From: a virus
Direction: 5' to 3' (one strand)
DNA length: 42,680 nucleotides
Virus record (IMG/VR): IMGVR_UViG_3300042924_006012
Coordinates: 1-42,680 of that record
In this document: in pieces, positions 9,101 through 18,060 of the stretch
Layout of the letters: every line of letters starts with the position of its first letter
Position numbering within the stretch: the stretch's first letter is position 1
The notes under the pieces: model-generated
Told to the model about the DNA's origin: nothing
The model's database searches: none
Seen by the model: only the letters and a program-made list of their open reading frames with translations
Translations under genes and position numbers: made by a program

Positions 9101-10818
9101 ACAGCAATCATATTTCTAACGGTAGGTTTAAACCCTAACCCCGTTGAGGTATCTTCAATTTTTCTCAATAATTCCGCAGAAATTAATGATTCATATTCTG
9201 ATAATTTTTTATTTGCATTAGTTTCAAGTAATGAAATTTGACTATCAAATCTATTATTACCTTCAAATATAAAATAATTAGTATTTACAACTTCCGGTGT
9301 TTTTGTCCCATTAACATCTTTTAACTCAACAACCGGAATACTATTTTGATATATTTGTTCTTTTAGTAATTTAATATCGTCGTCTGTTGGAGTCTGTTTA
9401 CCTGTTTGAACCTTAACCGTCTCTTTCCAATTAATAGCACCATCAGCAAGTGGGCTAATAATAAAATTATCATATTTAATTGGGTTTGGGATTGGAGACT
9501 CTCCATTACTACCTAACGTTGCGTTTTCAGATAAAGCTTTGTTAAATTTAGTAACATAAGTTTTTAATAATTCAATTGCGTCATTTTTCGCTTTTGTCTC
9601 TAATTTTTTGAAAACGTAAACTCTCTCATTTGTATTATTTAGTATAATTGGTTTTGGGTCAAGATAAGTATTAAACCAAGAAACATTTGCACCTCTAACC
9701 GAAGAAAAATATTGTTTTAAAATTTCTTTATAAGTTCGGATATTTGATAATGGTTCAACTTTGGCTTTAGGAAACGAATTCATTATATTATTCTCAAACG
9801 TACTTAACTTAGTCATTAATTGAAATACCGTTAATTCAGGTAAATCAGGTGCAATTAATCCTTTAGATTTATATTCACTATAAACCTCCGCAATTTTTTG
9901 ATAACCTCTTTCTGAAACTATTTGAGTTGTGATTTCATCACCACTTTGTGAATTATTTTTAGAAATAACACCTTGAGCACTTGATTGAGATTCCGCAGCC
10001 TTATTAGATTCTTGAGTACCTCCCGGAGTTGTTGAAACATTAAAAGTTTGTCCATACATATGAGGAACTGCCAATAAATGTCCCATTGAGATTTCATTAA
10101 GGACATTAAACTTATAACCTTTAAACTTTAAACTAACTTGATAATTTCCACTAAATGTGTTAAATGTTGCGTGAAAAGTTTCTAAATTTAACTGATATCT
10201 AATTGCTTGCCCATAAAACCCTTTTAACGTCAAATAAAATGGTGGATATGGTAAATTAAAAAATGCTGCGTATGGTGAATTATTACCCAATTGAAATAAC
10301 GCTTTTCCTTGTACATCTTCTAACGTCATACTAACTGAAGGTACAAAAGATGAATTAGTAGTAACATTAATTGATGTAATTCCTAATAAACCATTATCAA
10401 AAACATCTTTTAAATTTGCAGGAGAACTAATAATATAAGGAGTATCACCGTTTTTTGGGACTACTGCCTTTTCCATCATTTGATTATCACCTTTGAATTT
10501 TGTCGTATTTTCACCAGTTAACTCATCATAATAACCCACACCCAAAAATGAATCTTTGGTTGGTTTTAAGAAATTCATCTTAGCAACAGAGATTGTTCTT
10601 ATTCTATCCTCCGGACTTCCACCTACCGCAAGTTTAGTTCTTGGAAGAACTTCCGCCTCCAAATTCGCGTACATAACTAAACTCTCATGGTCTATTAATC
10701 TTTCCTGTATTTTACCAGCAGAGTCAATTGTTTTGTTAGGGTCTACAACAATAATATTATTGTAATCAAACTCTACTAATATATCTCCGTTGTTGTCTGC
10801 TCTTAAGTTACCTGCCAT
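3127..10818 (-). CDS. Giant tail/baseplate hub-like structural protein with IPT/TIG domain
   Basis: A 2563-residue protein and the largest in the window. Its placement after the LysM/gp53-like gene and in the same operon points to a baseplate or tail-tip role. The N-terminal ~250 residues (including PPFYLTLKGFYGQAIRYQLN) are beta-rich and look like a hub or adaptor domain. At about residues 1850-1900, NLRHVPMFNGPYMIQQVEHS with FQTSFQGIRQGVYDLP resembles the C-terminal part of tail-hub proteins. Residues about 1950-2105 form a compact, cysteine-containing, partly helical module that could be an enzyme-like or cell-wall domain; no catalytic motif could be assigned. Residues about 2174-2262 are an IPT/TIG immunoglobulin-like domain (ITSFSPLSGNTGTIVQVNG). 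The last ~250 residues are beta-rich with Pro/Gln linkers and suit surface exposure. The start overlaps the previous gene by 11 bases. The structural role is likely; the exact T4 counterpart is uncertain, and gp27/gp5-type functions may be merged here. Confidence 0.75.
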   Translation of the reverse strand: MAGNLRADNNGDILVEFDYNNIIVVDPNKTIDSAGKIQERLIDHESLVMYANLEAEVLPRTKLAVGGSPEDRIRTISVAKMNFLKPTKDSFLGVGYYDELTGENTTKFKGDNQMMEKAVVPKNGDTPYIISSPANLKDVFDNGLLGITSINVTTNSSFVPSVSMTLEDVQGKALFQLGNNSPYAAFFNLPYPPFYLTLKGFYGQAIRYQLNLETFHATFNTFSGNYQVSLKFKGYKFNVLNEISMGHLLAVPHMYGQTFNVSTTPGGTQESNKAAESQSSAQGVISKNNSQSGDEITTQIVSERGYQKIAEVYSEYKSKGLIAPDLPELTVFQLMTKLSTFENNIMNSFPKAKVEPLSNIRTYKEILKQYFSSVRGANVSWFNTYLDPKPIILNNTNERVYVFKKLETKAKNDAIELLKTYVTKFNKALSENATLGSNGESPIPNPIKYDNFIISPLADGAINWKETVKVQTGKQTPTDDDIKLLKEQIYQNSIPVVELKDVNGTKTPEVVNTNYFIFEGNNRFDSQISLLETNANKKLSEYESLISAELLRKIEDTSTGLGFKPTVRNMIAVVMASAEAFIRLLDDVHTNAWNVKYDPVRKQAIMDNPSSAQSSETRQNFEISTSAQESNQGLANAKEPVYPWPLFFVETPEDKKGRFQLKYIADPTVVDLTQGYLFDKWPEVEFVEEYMKGITQKFSVPIAPPPLDNERDTNRININAIEFPSAGLPYVNKEEVKFFYEIWERQFLTSHYSGLVRANSNQIDELIKLNVEAEVNNIVKGLGISSPYLTLKLKNYNLKANSYPEFLSTISNNGTGRAYQDYIRDFFVTPYIRNLVDNSYSILSTSDIGKIPQVSTKSLALEKLLTNASNEPLVVDTLPYTDPTWCLTNLSSSNKSVGNEVYNTKKTLKIFEPRKIISNFNDVYNFTTNRPVTNFSFYQNENPSLVAVQFNLLNPYGFVDYYKSREPKNFIATEGYCDFTTPTNQLPFKTTTSMLNTPYFVNSIINGVQNNRRSDPYPYVQSAYLFLNSLPLATLRERYKTNTGTFVDELDYISSCLKKFGAIHKLPYAWILKYGSIWHRYKKYKESNVDILTTAWTNFDYTTNYSPILSSNTQNYQFKYNSDPVSITLQEETSITANMNIGFYPKVINDFNVFYNGFELYDDYTNAEIQKSVDGGMKLFNFKQSNINANQNGKELNVKTYSVLLSSSNYYPEVNCNPVNNTKGTDYFVVPSFGNTLNQSVIACISNLTTDDITKVDLTSNPSVYNGSVRTLWSAPNYGYFDSNQIAYPQPDSYINLINSGETQSPLYFLNGDNYTKIEEIFSVFEKKILDSFEQEFLNFSKPITNSSTGAEVSQFETSVVQVNATFRNFQSLFRNLMTIAAPGKNVLDSEYFNNAIGSQYNVFQAGIKDFMNYDVLFRYGNPSNYRRRIFDSYLSHNNVQKVVDPIQFQPYVKNTLPTRTSTLSLSQSQSLNPNAWITLETEVGFSTINNVRYSSTGSYITDFFIDNNILFSVDNVVLLAPIIKMYATQKLKNPTTTVAQFQAQINQYLTNESVLQDNFLNLVLDGVRRDLPDQQQLPEKTIQTVIDGQQSKVENYEVFKALNDKWIAGGDYKTKTLFEDILFLDRASRNIGDTILLDIFDMRSMFSQKSLNETMSVYTFISGLLIKNNFTVMNLPAYINFYNVQDVDGTTIPNKAEGSLEFANSLWGTFLDVDYRKSSSKMVCFYVGKPSQYLELPKGNFRFRDDGFNMSRASENPLIENQVGKKDWGVSNKCVGFTVDIGTRNQNVFYSFSVSQDNGTATSESIATQINISEQASGKNVSTQNASLYNLYKQRSYKCSVVCLGNALLQPTMYFNLRHVPMFNGPYMIQQVEHSIQPGQFQTSFQGIRQGVYDLPAIDSFIQSINQNLLTKIESLLKIKQDKINVLSASTESNKTNNTVQSANNTKGAPNECESQVLPIYLSKKYQATNAVLTKMTEKEFADVLKRVMPNNPELATIIYCIAYLRTFQKDSNSKLGVFNGWNNNFATAPLNVDYGQIDDTFLSTYSCVNLNPNPSTKGTTPVANFASIDTFVSFMTARLQERVPQVLELGLVKYYACYWPVKNVSESTYDSHTKEYTETKETFDKALTSALSVGVATKAIVEDLKNIINKVESEGTTNGVPNTAAVTSQLACPPPTITSFSPLSGNTGTIVQVNGVSFNGATSVTVNGVSVPATGFTVFNNTTLRFNTPIIGTGTVVNKGKIVIVTPNGTVTSTNDYTFDPSITASSAASPGGYQNPQNQTANAPQTETVNTNPQTVGNITMIGTAVQLNDSKTQSLNVKINPQETGWVLSPNPDMKYVVYELEEVNGKVTRKYISQSVIGVGGQVSNNQFNINLTEVESYFITNIPKIEGKTQIDIVFVLKAYKGQEQPVVQQFPFRVWYTLPNQSQVPVDNVPTSQTLPTFPPQQIAFVKIGESTELQGSGWSYYNIKKPDGGYITYQLTTQEPFDERKAINNRVLYAETYEIANYGGSGSVATNYTNLININKLGNFRLQVQYKPYGNTSPIGGEVLVQTIVSDVFTL

Positions 10819-11131
10819 AATAATAAAAATGATTTTCTACTGCTCCCTTGTAGTCCTGTAATGAAGGTAGTAATGGAAATGGTATAATCAATACCGCACC
10901 ATCATATATGGTATTTTCTAACCCCCCATATTGAGGATTAGCCTGAAGTATTAACCACCCAAAATATGGTGAGTCATAATAATCCTGAGATACTTTATCC
11001 AATCGACTTCTGCCCACTTTATAAATAAATGCCTTATCCGTAGGTTTTTGAGGTAACTGCACGTAAGGTACAACGGTTTGTTCACCGTTAATTAGAAATT
11101 CACTATACCTATTCCAATATTGAAATGCCAT
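10808..11131 (-). CDS. LysM-like baseplate wedge protein (gp53-like)
   Basis: A 107-residue protein. The central segment, from FIYKVGRSRLDKVSQDYYDS to GLENTIYDGAVLIIPFPLLP, has the LysM/tail-protein-X pattern: a beta strand, a helix ending 'SPYFGWLILQANP', and a closing strand after a Gly-containing turn. T4 gp53 is a baseplate wedge protein with a LysM-type fold, and similar small proteins sit between large baseplate genes in many myoviruses. The start overlaps the stop of the 1684-residue gene by one base (TAATG) and its end overlaps the giant hub-like gene by 11 bases, so all three are coupled. A peptidoglycan-binding role is possible, but a structural one is more likely. Confidence 0.72.
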   Translation of the reverse strand: MAFQYWNRYSEFLINGEQTVVPYVQLPQKPTDKAFIYKVGRSRLDKVSQDYYDSPYFGWLILQANPQYGGLENTIYDGAVLIIPFPLLPSLQDYKGAVENHFYYYGR

Positions 11132-14100
11132 TAATTAAGTTTTACTTTTGATATGTATGCCCCTGCTGAAACTCCGTCTTCAGAGTTCCATCTATTATTA
11201 TCTGTGTTTCTATTTGTTGTATCCGCCAATGATGATATCATAGTTTTTTGTGATTTTTTAGAATTATCACTAGCATTAGTTTCTGTTGTATATGTTAACA
11301 CCCTTGTTTTTTTATCAAATGGTGTATATTTTAAATAATTTTTCAATTTATTTTTTTCAACATCATCAACAAACGCCTTTGTAATATTATTTTCATTAAC
11401 AAATAATGGTCTTGTTTGTGTAACCCAATAATTATCAAATTTAGATTCAACATCATCAAAACCACCACTTAATAAACCACTATTATTAATAATATTACCA
11501 ATCATCGCAGTTTTAAATGTTTCATATTTTTTAGTATCAACAACATCGTCAGAAACTACCATATAAACTCTTCTAAAAATATTATCTTCAAATTGAGTAT
11601 TTTTACTAAATGGTTTAAACACATTTTCAACCGTTATTGTACTATCAACAGATTTACCTTTAGTATCTGTTTCAAAAACTAAAACACCTTTATACGTTAA
11701 CTTATCTGAAGGATTAATAAATTCAGTCTCGCTCCAAATAAGAGCATTAAATTCTTGAATACCATCGTATATTTTTCTAATGTCGTTATCAAGTTCCATT
11801 AGCGTATTAGATGCCCCTGTAGATGTTGTATGAACATCAGATGTCCCACTAGTAACATATACTTTAACCGGACCTGATTTTGCTTGATATCCATCAGTAC
11901 CAGTTGTATAACTTGTAGAACCATTAAAAATCATTATATTAGCTCTTCCAATTGTTTGAATATATGTTTGTTCTGCAGTTGTAATATCTTGAGTTATTTT
12001 TGTAATTGCGTTTTGAAATGAAGCCCTTTTGTTCTTAACTAAATTCTTATAATTTTCTTTTAATTGACGAATCACTTTTGGTGAAAAATTACATACAGTT
12101 GATGACATGAATTTAATAAAACCTTCATCACCACTTTGAATGTTTGATTCTAACTCACCAAAAATAGTGTCAAATCTTTTTTCAACATTACTTGGTTTCC
12201 CAAATAAAACTGATTTGGTTGGACTAACTCCAAAACTACCTTGTGTGTAAGAACGTTCTAACATCCATTGTTGTCTAACCGCATTATTATATTGATTAAC
12301 ACTTTCTTTTGTTTTGTTAACAACCGTTTGGAAATATGTTTGAGTTTCATTGACAAACTTAACCATAAAGTCAGAATAACTAAGAGTTCCTGTTTCAGTA
12401 TTTCCTGATATAACATTTGTTAACGTAACACCAATTGTACTATTATTGTTTTGACCATTCTCAACCGCGGCTTGATTAATTGCCGGTGCCTGAGGAGGAG
12501 ATGCCATCGCTAAAAATTCTTTATCTAAAACTTTTAAGAAATCTTCCTGTGCTGTAACATCCGCTCTATCATCCCAAATTTCAGTATTAGCATAATAATT
12601 AAATGTTAACGCATTTTGTAATTTATCAATAGATTCTTTTAATCCACTACCACCAACAAATTTAAATGATAAAGTTACGTTTGCAATCATTGGTTGAATA
12701 CCAATACCTTCAGGGTTAATATCTAATGATTCATATGCAAGACTTAATGATTCAGGTATAATTTTTGTATTATAAAAATCCCCAATACGTAATACTAATA
12801 CCGGAGGTGCACCAAATGATGTATTCGTTGCATTATTGTATTGTAATTGTTGTTTACCTGCAATGTCTTTAATCGTTGGAATTGTATCTCCCGGTCTCAT
12901 ACATTGTTGTAAAAATGTAAGACGAGAGTTTAATCCTTCAGGTGTTGTTGAATGGAATGCCGGTTGAAAGAATTTCAACTTATCTCTAAGGTTATCATAA
13001 ACCATAGGTGTCTCAGCTTTGATGGTCTCAAAGTAATCACATTCAGATAATAAAGCTCTTAAAACACGTTTAGTAATATTATCCCTTGGTTTATATTCTT
13101 GTGACACAACTTCTTCTGTTACTGTTTTTAATACTTTATTTTCCTCAACAATTGTCGTGTATTGTGCCGGAGGTGTAGTCGTTGGTTGTTTGATTGTTGG
13201 TAAAATTGTTTTAACATAACCCCGTCTACAAGCCATCGCGTTTGTTGTCGTAATATCATTAGCACCAACTTGAGTATCCCCTCCAACAGCATTACTATCA
13301 TTATCAGAACAATTTACATTTGTACCAATTTTATAAGTTTTAGTTACTGCATCAAATTGTAAAACTTGAGCATTTTCACCGTATACAGTTGTTGCTTTAA
13401 GTAATAATTTTTGTTTTGATAAAAATGGTTTTAACACATCACTTTCTTCAAAAAATTTGATAATAGAGGCAATTCTTCTTTTAGCCAACTCAACATTATA
13501 TGATTGAGTCGCAGGTGCAGAACAACTAGCGTCGATAGTAACTGTTATAGTACCATCACTATCTTTATATTGTGTTAATTGTTTTGCTAAATCATTAACA
13601 AATTCTTTCGCCAAATTATAGTTTGGAATAACTACCGAATCAAAAAACACGTTAGTTTGTTGAGCGTTTGGTCTAGTATTGTAATATTGCCTATTAGTAG
13701 CACTAGTATATCTTGTAAACTCTGTTGTATAATTTGGTATCGCCTCATTTTTTTTAGGAAAATCATTTCCAAAATAAAACCCTAATTGTTCGTATTTTTT
13801 AAAATCAACGTTAGTGTTTCCTCCACCACCTTCTTGGGATACGTTAACATCCGCACCTGTTGGTGAATTAACACCAGTCTGAACAGTTTTTTTAATATAC
13901 TCAGTTTGTTCTTTAGTCGTTTCTTTTGATGAAATTGCTTCTTGTAAGAGATACAAATCATTTGGATTAACCGTGTAGTATTTTTTTGCTAATTCATATA
14001 AATCATATTTTCTACAACCGGCAAAGAATGATTCTAAAATACTATCAACTCTAACTTTATTAGTTTCATTACTTAATATTTTATTAACAACAACATTTAA

Positions 14101-16185
14101 CGCAGATGGATGGTCAACAACTATCTTCCACGTTAAACTACCTGAACGAGATGTACTTTTATAAGTGTAGATAGGTTCCGGTCTACCAAGGAATTCACTT
14201 GGTTGCCAATTCGCTTGAGTTTGTTCCGTAAAAGTTAATCCATAAGGCGCAAACCACATAACTCTACCACCATTAGGTCCTCTCTCACATATCGCTAAAT
14301 CCGCAACTGAAAATCCCGGAGTACTTGAAGTTCTCCAAGCTAAGTTCTCCAATGAAAACATATATTTTTTGGCATATCCATTATTCATACCACCAATAAG
14401 GTTAGTTGAATCTTGTCCTCCTTCTTGTTTGTTTGGCGCAATGTTTAAATTATAGGTATTATCAAATACTGAATCTGAAAATCTTCGACCCGATGTTGTA
14501 ATACCATCTACTTTTTGTAAATCATTGTATTGTAAGTATGGAACATCTTTTGCGAAAATACGACAATACTCTGTTCCAACCTCTTGACCTATAGCACCAA
14601 CATATCGATATACTCTTGAACCTTTAGTTATTTCTTTATATCCATCGTGAAAAACTTTACTAACTTGGTCTATCGCATTACCTACGTGTTGTAATCTTCG
14701 ACCTCCTTGAGGTTGACTATTAATTATTCTCTGAGTGTCATCTAAAATAGAACCTCCTTTAAAAGTCCTGTTTGTTGATTCAGTTGTGTTATATGATGAA
14801 GGTTTAAAGTCTTCATCCTCATCTGTAACAACCCCACCTAAACCAACTTTTTTTCCGGCATTATCTTTATATTTTGGAGAAACCCAAGTAAAACCACCTT
14901 CAATACCCCCACCATTTGAATAAGTAGGACCATTAGCTCCTAACCTAACTTCTTGACTTGGTCCTTCATAAAGTTGAGCCAACTCTTGAGGTCCGTATAC
15001 CGGTGATTGTTGTTCTTTTCCAAATTGGTCAACAGGTAAATCACCACCTGGAGAAAACACTCGAGATGGTTCAGAAGACACAGAACCAATATAGTAATTA
15101 CTATTATCAGATAAAGTTCCGGTTAATGCACCTGCAACTCTATCAATTATACCTCTAACTAAATTTGGTTTATATTTGTTGTAATCAATATTTTTAAATA
15201 AACGAGACCTTTGACCTGCACCTGTGTTGTTGTAAAATATTTGAGAACCTGTTTGTGTTCCACCTAATAACTGATTAAAGAAATTACCAACACCTGTACC
15301 AGCAATCGCATTGGTTACTTGTTGAATGGTTGTTGGTTGTCCCGGATTAATTGTTGGGTCAAAATAAGAACCAGGTATTAAAGAAACAGGTAAAATACTT
15401 CCTCCTAACCTTAAGGCAAAATCCGCAGCTGCAGTTAATGGATTTGCAGGAACTGTAATTTGCCAATTTGGTTCTAATAAAGGAACTTGACCTGAAATAA
15501 TACCTAATAAATCGGTTCCACTATTAACATTTAAGATGTTGGCTTGTCCTATCGTCTCTAATCTTATTCGAGCAGCAATTCTTTCTTGGAATTCATTTCT
15601 AAGTGTTTGAGCACCTAAACGAGCAATATATGAATCCTGACTTAAATTACCATTGCTACCGGTTGGGTTTGTTGATAATAAAATTGATAGTGGAGAATAT
15701 GATGATGGGACAATTGGTCCCGGATATGGTTGTCCATTACTTTGTCTATCTTGGTCGGGTCTAACTGTTTCTAAACTTGAGAATGATTCTGCTGAGTCAA
15801 AAACATTTAACCCATCTGCATAAGCATTTAATGGTCTCCATAATCTTACCGCATCATAACCCTCGTCAACAATATGTGCATCTTGTTGTCCCGGACCGTA
15901 TTCACCTTGATTTGAAATTGTGTTAGTTAAACCATTTGGGTCAGGAACTTGTTGATACCCTCCCTCATTACCATATCTATTTAAAGGATATAATTGGTTT
16001 GCTAACGATGGGTTATCAATAAGTTGGTCAGGACTATCAATTACAGATAAGTCCGATGAAATATATTCATACGGAACTTGAACAGAAGGTCTGCTTGGAG
16101 ATTTAGCGTAAGGTACTAAATTTCTTGTTATTAATTTCTTTCTGAAACCATCCGAATTTATGTAATCTAATGGACTATTTGACAT
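11131..16185 (-). CDS. Large baseplate/tail structural protein with OmpA-like domain
   Basis: A 1684-residue protein in the baseplate block. The first ~400 residues are rich in Gly, Asn, Pro and Gln. Residues about 640-710 contain VMWFAPYGLTFTEQTQANW and later RSGSLTWKIVVDHPS, a beta-rich module that I associate with baseplate/tail proteins of large phages. Residues about 845-945 look like an OmpA C-terminal-type domain: FFDSVVIPNYNLAKEFVNDL, a strand ITVTIDASCS, then YNVELAKRRIASIIKFF, matching the NxxLAxxRAxxV helix that binds diaminopimelate in peptidoglycan. The C-terminal half has helical stretches and ends in beta structure. It follows the tape measure and overlaps the LysM-like gene by one base. 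A TATTTATA element lies 15 bases before the start. The structural role is likely; the OmpA-like domain is a motif-level call. Confidence 0.75.
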   Translation of the reverse strand: MSNSPLDYINSDGFRKKLITRNLVPYAKSPSRPSVQVPYEYISSDLSVIDSPDQLIDNPSLANQLYPLNRYGNEGGYQQVPDPNGLTNTISNQGEYGPGQQDAHIVDEGYDAVRLWRPLNAYADGLNVFDSAESFSSLETVRPDQDRQSNGQPYPGPIVPSSYSPLSILLSTNPTGSNGNLSQDSYIARLGAQTLRNEFQERIAARIRLETIGQANILNVNSGTDLLGIISGQVPLLEPNWQITVPANPLTAAADFALRLGGSILPVSLIPGSYFDPTINPGQPTTIQQVTNAIAGTGVGNFFNQLLGGTQTGSQIFYNNTGAGQRSRLFKNIDYNKYKPNLVRGIIDRVAGALTGTLSDNSNYYIGSVSSEPSRVFSPGGDLPVDQFGKEQQSPVYGPQELAQLYEGPSQEVRLGANGPTYSNGGGIEGGFTWVSPKYKDNAGKKVGLGGVVTDEDEDFKPSSYNTTESTNRTFKGGSILDDTQRIINSQPQGGRRLQHVGNAIDQVSKVFHDGYKEITKGSRVYRYVGAIGQEVGTEYCRIFAKDVPYLQYNDLQKVDGITTSGRRFSDSVFDNTYNLNIAPNKQEGGQDSTNLIGGMNNGYAKKYMFSLENLAWRTSSTPGFSVADLAICERGPNGGRVMWFAPYGLTFTEQTQANWQPSEFLGRPEPIYTYKSTSRSGSLTWKIVVDHPSALNVVVNKILSNETNKVRVDSILESFFAGCRKYDLYELAKKYYTVNPNDLYLLQEAISSKETTKEQTEYIKKTVQTGVNSPTGADVNVSQEGGGGNTNVDFKKYEQLGFYFGNDFPKKNEAIPNYTTEFTRYTSATNRQYYNTRPNAQQTNVFFDSVVIPNYNLAKEFVNDLAKQLTQYKDSDGTITVTIDASCSAPATQSYNVELAKRRIASIIKFFEESDVLKPFLSKQKLLLKATTVYGENAQVLQFDAVTKTYKIGTNVNCSDNDSNAVGGDTQVGANDITTTNAMACRRGYVKTILPTIKQPTTTPPAQYTTIVEENKVLKTVTEEVVSQEYKPRDNITKRVLRALLSECDYFETIKAETPMVYDNLRDKLKFFQPAFHSTTPEGLNSRLTFLQQCMRPGDTIPTIKDIAGKQQLQYNNATNTSFGAPPVLVLRIGDFYNTKIIPESLSLAYESLDINPEGIGIQPMIANVTLSFKFVGGSGLKESIDKLQNALTFNYYANTEIWDDRADVTAQEDFLKVLDKEFLAMASPPQAPAINQAAVENGQNNNSTIGVTLTNVISGNTETGTLSYSDFMVKFVNETQTYFQTVVNKTKESVNQYNNAVRQQWMLERSYTQGSFGVSPTKSVLFGKPSNVEKRFDTIFGELESNIQSGDEGFIKFMSSTVCNFSPKVIRQLKENYKNLVKNKRASFQNAITKITQDITTAEQTYIQTIGRANIMIFNGSTSYTTGTDGYQAKSGPVKVYVTSGTSDVHTTSTGASNTLMELDNDIRKIYDGIQEFNALIWSETEFINPSDKLTYKGVLVFETDTKGKSVDSTITVENVFKPFSKNTQFEDNIFRRVYMVVSDDVVDTKKYETFKTAMIGNIINNSGLLSGGFDDVESKFDNYWVTQTRPLFVNENNITKAFVDDVEKNKLKNYLKYTPFDKKTRVLTYTTETNASDNSKKSQKTMISSLADTTNRNTDNNRWNSEDGVSAGAYISKVKLN

Positions 16186-16200
16186 CTATGATTTTTATTT

Positions 16201-16208
16201 TATAAATA
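16201..16208 (-). promoter_or_regulatory. TATTTATA candidate promoter element
   Basis: The coding strand reads TATTTATA 15 bases before the 1684-residue gene, in the 28-base gap after the tape measure stop. Confidence 0.4.
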
Positions 16209-16213
16209 GATTA

Positions 16214-18040
16214 TTAGTAAGTTTTTGAAACAGGTTCTTTTAAGTTATCCGGAGTAGTTAATCTAATAATATAGTCCTTAAACCTAGAGTCATTAAATAC
16301 AGAATCAATAAATTGTTTACTTTGTTCTGTACTCATACCACTTGGTGTTTGAATATCAACAGTTATTTTACCACCAACATCAACCGTTCCTTTGGTTGTT
16401 TGTTGAGTTGTTACGGTATTTTGATTATTCTGTAACATTTCCATTTTATTCCCAACCGAAGATGTTATTGGTGCCGATGAAGTAGATGTTTTACCTCCAT
16501 AAGATTCAACCACTTTATTAGTAACATTTTTAAGTGCAACCTCTCCACTTGTTTGATTTGTTAGTTTTGCTGCAATATTTTCACCAACCTCTTTTAATAC
16601 CTCAGTAAATCTTTTTTGAGATGCATCTAAAGTTGTTCCAAGACCATTTAACCCATTTGAAAACACATCTGTAAGAGGTTTATTACCTTCTTTCAAATCT
16701 TTGGCAACATTACCTAATGTTGTTAAGACCCCTTCACTTAAATCTCTAAAATCTTTTGCTTTAAATGCGTCTGAAGTTTCACCAAGAACTGTCTTAGCGG
16801 CTCTTTGAGCACCCGCAATCCCTTTTGTTACTTGTTTTGGACTTGTTATTCCTTGAACAAATGCCTCTCTTAAACCTCCAACGGCCGCTAAAGTGGCTTT
16901 ATCAATATCTAATTGTGCAAATGCAATCTCCTCAAGAGTTTTAGGTCCGGTTTTTTGTTGTTCTATTAATTTATCAAATTCAGGTTGTGTTAATTCCGCT
17001 AATTCTTTTTTGGTACCATCCTCTAATTTTACCATGTACTTACCATCTTGCATTGTCGCAATATTTGCCAAATATTGTTTGTCCTCTTCACTTCCAATTG
17101 TAAGACCTGCCTGATTAATTGCTGATAGTCTTTCATCTAACTCAGCGGCAGCAAGACCCATTTTACTTAAAGTCCCTCTCGCAATTCCCGCTTGGTCTTC
17201 CATCTCTCTCAAGGTTAAAACACCTTGAGGATTAATTTTAAACGTTTTTGTCTCTTCGTCAAAGTAGGTAAATTGTTTTGCAACCTTAGCTAAACTATCT
17301 TGTAACCCTGAAGGGTCATTAATTGATTGATTCATTAATTGGAATGGGTCCACTAAATCCCCTGAAGCAACACCTAATCTTTGAAATGCAGAAGCAACTT
17401 CAATTGCTTTATCAGGACTAAATAACGAATCCGCAAAATTTAAGGTTGCACTCATATCCACTCTTAACATTGAAGCCTTTGCCGCCATTTTTGCCATACC
17501 TTCAACTCCTCCTTGGAATTGGTATCGATTCATTTGGTCCATATTTTTAGCAACATCACTCATAACCGCTTTGGTGTTACCACCAATACTTCGAATATAA
17601 TTAACGGACCCTTCTAATTGTTTCCCCATTTGTTCAAGACCAACACCAACATCTAAAAATGAATTAGTTAAGCTTTCTGCTGAACCACCTACAACTTCCA
17701 CCGCTGCGTAAAGTTTTTCAACATCTTCGGTATTTGCAATAATATTACGTCTTGATGCATTGGCAATTTCAATCATTGTTTTTTGAACATCAGCAGTAGT
17801 ACCCCCTAAACGAGTAATTCTTGGCACCGCATCAGATACCGCACCCATCAATTCGGATAATCGTTCTTGTCCTTGACCAAAAGTTTTATTAATCTCTACA
17901 GAAGTTCTGTAACTATTCTCAATAGCTTTTGTTAAGACTTGCCAATCAACTGTCGCCTCTTTTGCAAGTTTCTGTGCAAATGATAAATCTGGAGTAGTAC
18001 TTGGAGTTGAACTAGGATTAGTATTAGGTGTTGTTGCCAT
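16214..18040 (-). CDS. Tape measure protein (gp29-like role)
   Basis: A 608-residue protein with a disordered N-terminus (Thr/Pro/Ser in the first 18 residues) followed by long helical, Ala/Val/Lys/Glu-rich segments, no cysteine, and a Gln/Thr/Ser-rich stretch near residues 520-565. The segment from about 80 to 240 (VADVQ-like helices, NTKAVMSDVAKNMDQMN, AKMAAKASMLRVDMS) has the look of tail tape measure proteins. The gene follows tail tube and tail assembly chaperone, the usual place for the tape measure. T4 gp29 has 590 residues and sets a tail of about 100 nm, so a tail of similar length is expected here. No single catalytic motif exists in this family, so the call rests on composition, length and position. 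Confidence 0.75.
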   Translation of the reverse strand: MATTPNTNPSSTPSTTPDLSFAQKLAKEATVDWQVLTKAIENSYRTSVEINKTFGQGQERLSELMGAVSDAVPRITRLGGTTADVQKTMIEIANASRRNIIANTEDVEKLYAAVEVVGGSAESLTNSFLDVGVGLEQMGKQLEGSVNYIRSIGGNTKAVMSDVAKNMDQMNRYQFQGGVEGMAKMAAKASMLRVDMSATLNFADSLFSPDKAIEVASAFQRLGVASGDLVDPFQLMNQSINDPSGLQDSLAKVAKQFTYFDEETKTFKINPQGVLTLREMEDQAGIARGTLSKMGLAAAELDERLSAINQAGLTIGSEEDKQYLANIATMQDGKYMVKLEDGTKKELAELTQPEFDKLIEQQKTGPKTLEEIAFAQLDIDKATLAAVGGLREAFVQGITSPKQVTKGIAGAQRAAKTVLGETSDAFKAKDFRDLSEGVLTTLGNVAKDLKEGNKPLTDVFSNGLNGLGTTLDASQKRFTEVLKEVGENIAAKLTNQTSGEVALKNVTNKVVESYGGKTSTSSAPITSSVGNKMEMLQNNQNTVTTQQTTKGTVDVGGKITVDIQTPSGMSTEQSKQFIDSVFNDSRFKDYIIRLTTPDNLKEPVSKTY

Positions 18041-18060
18041 AAATTAAAATAATATATTAC

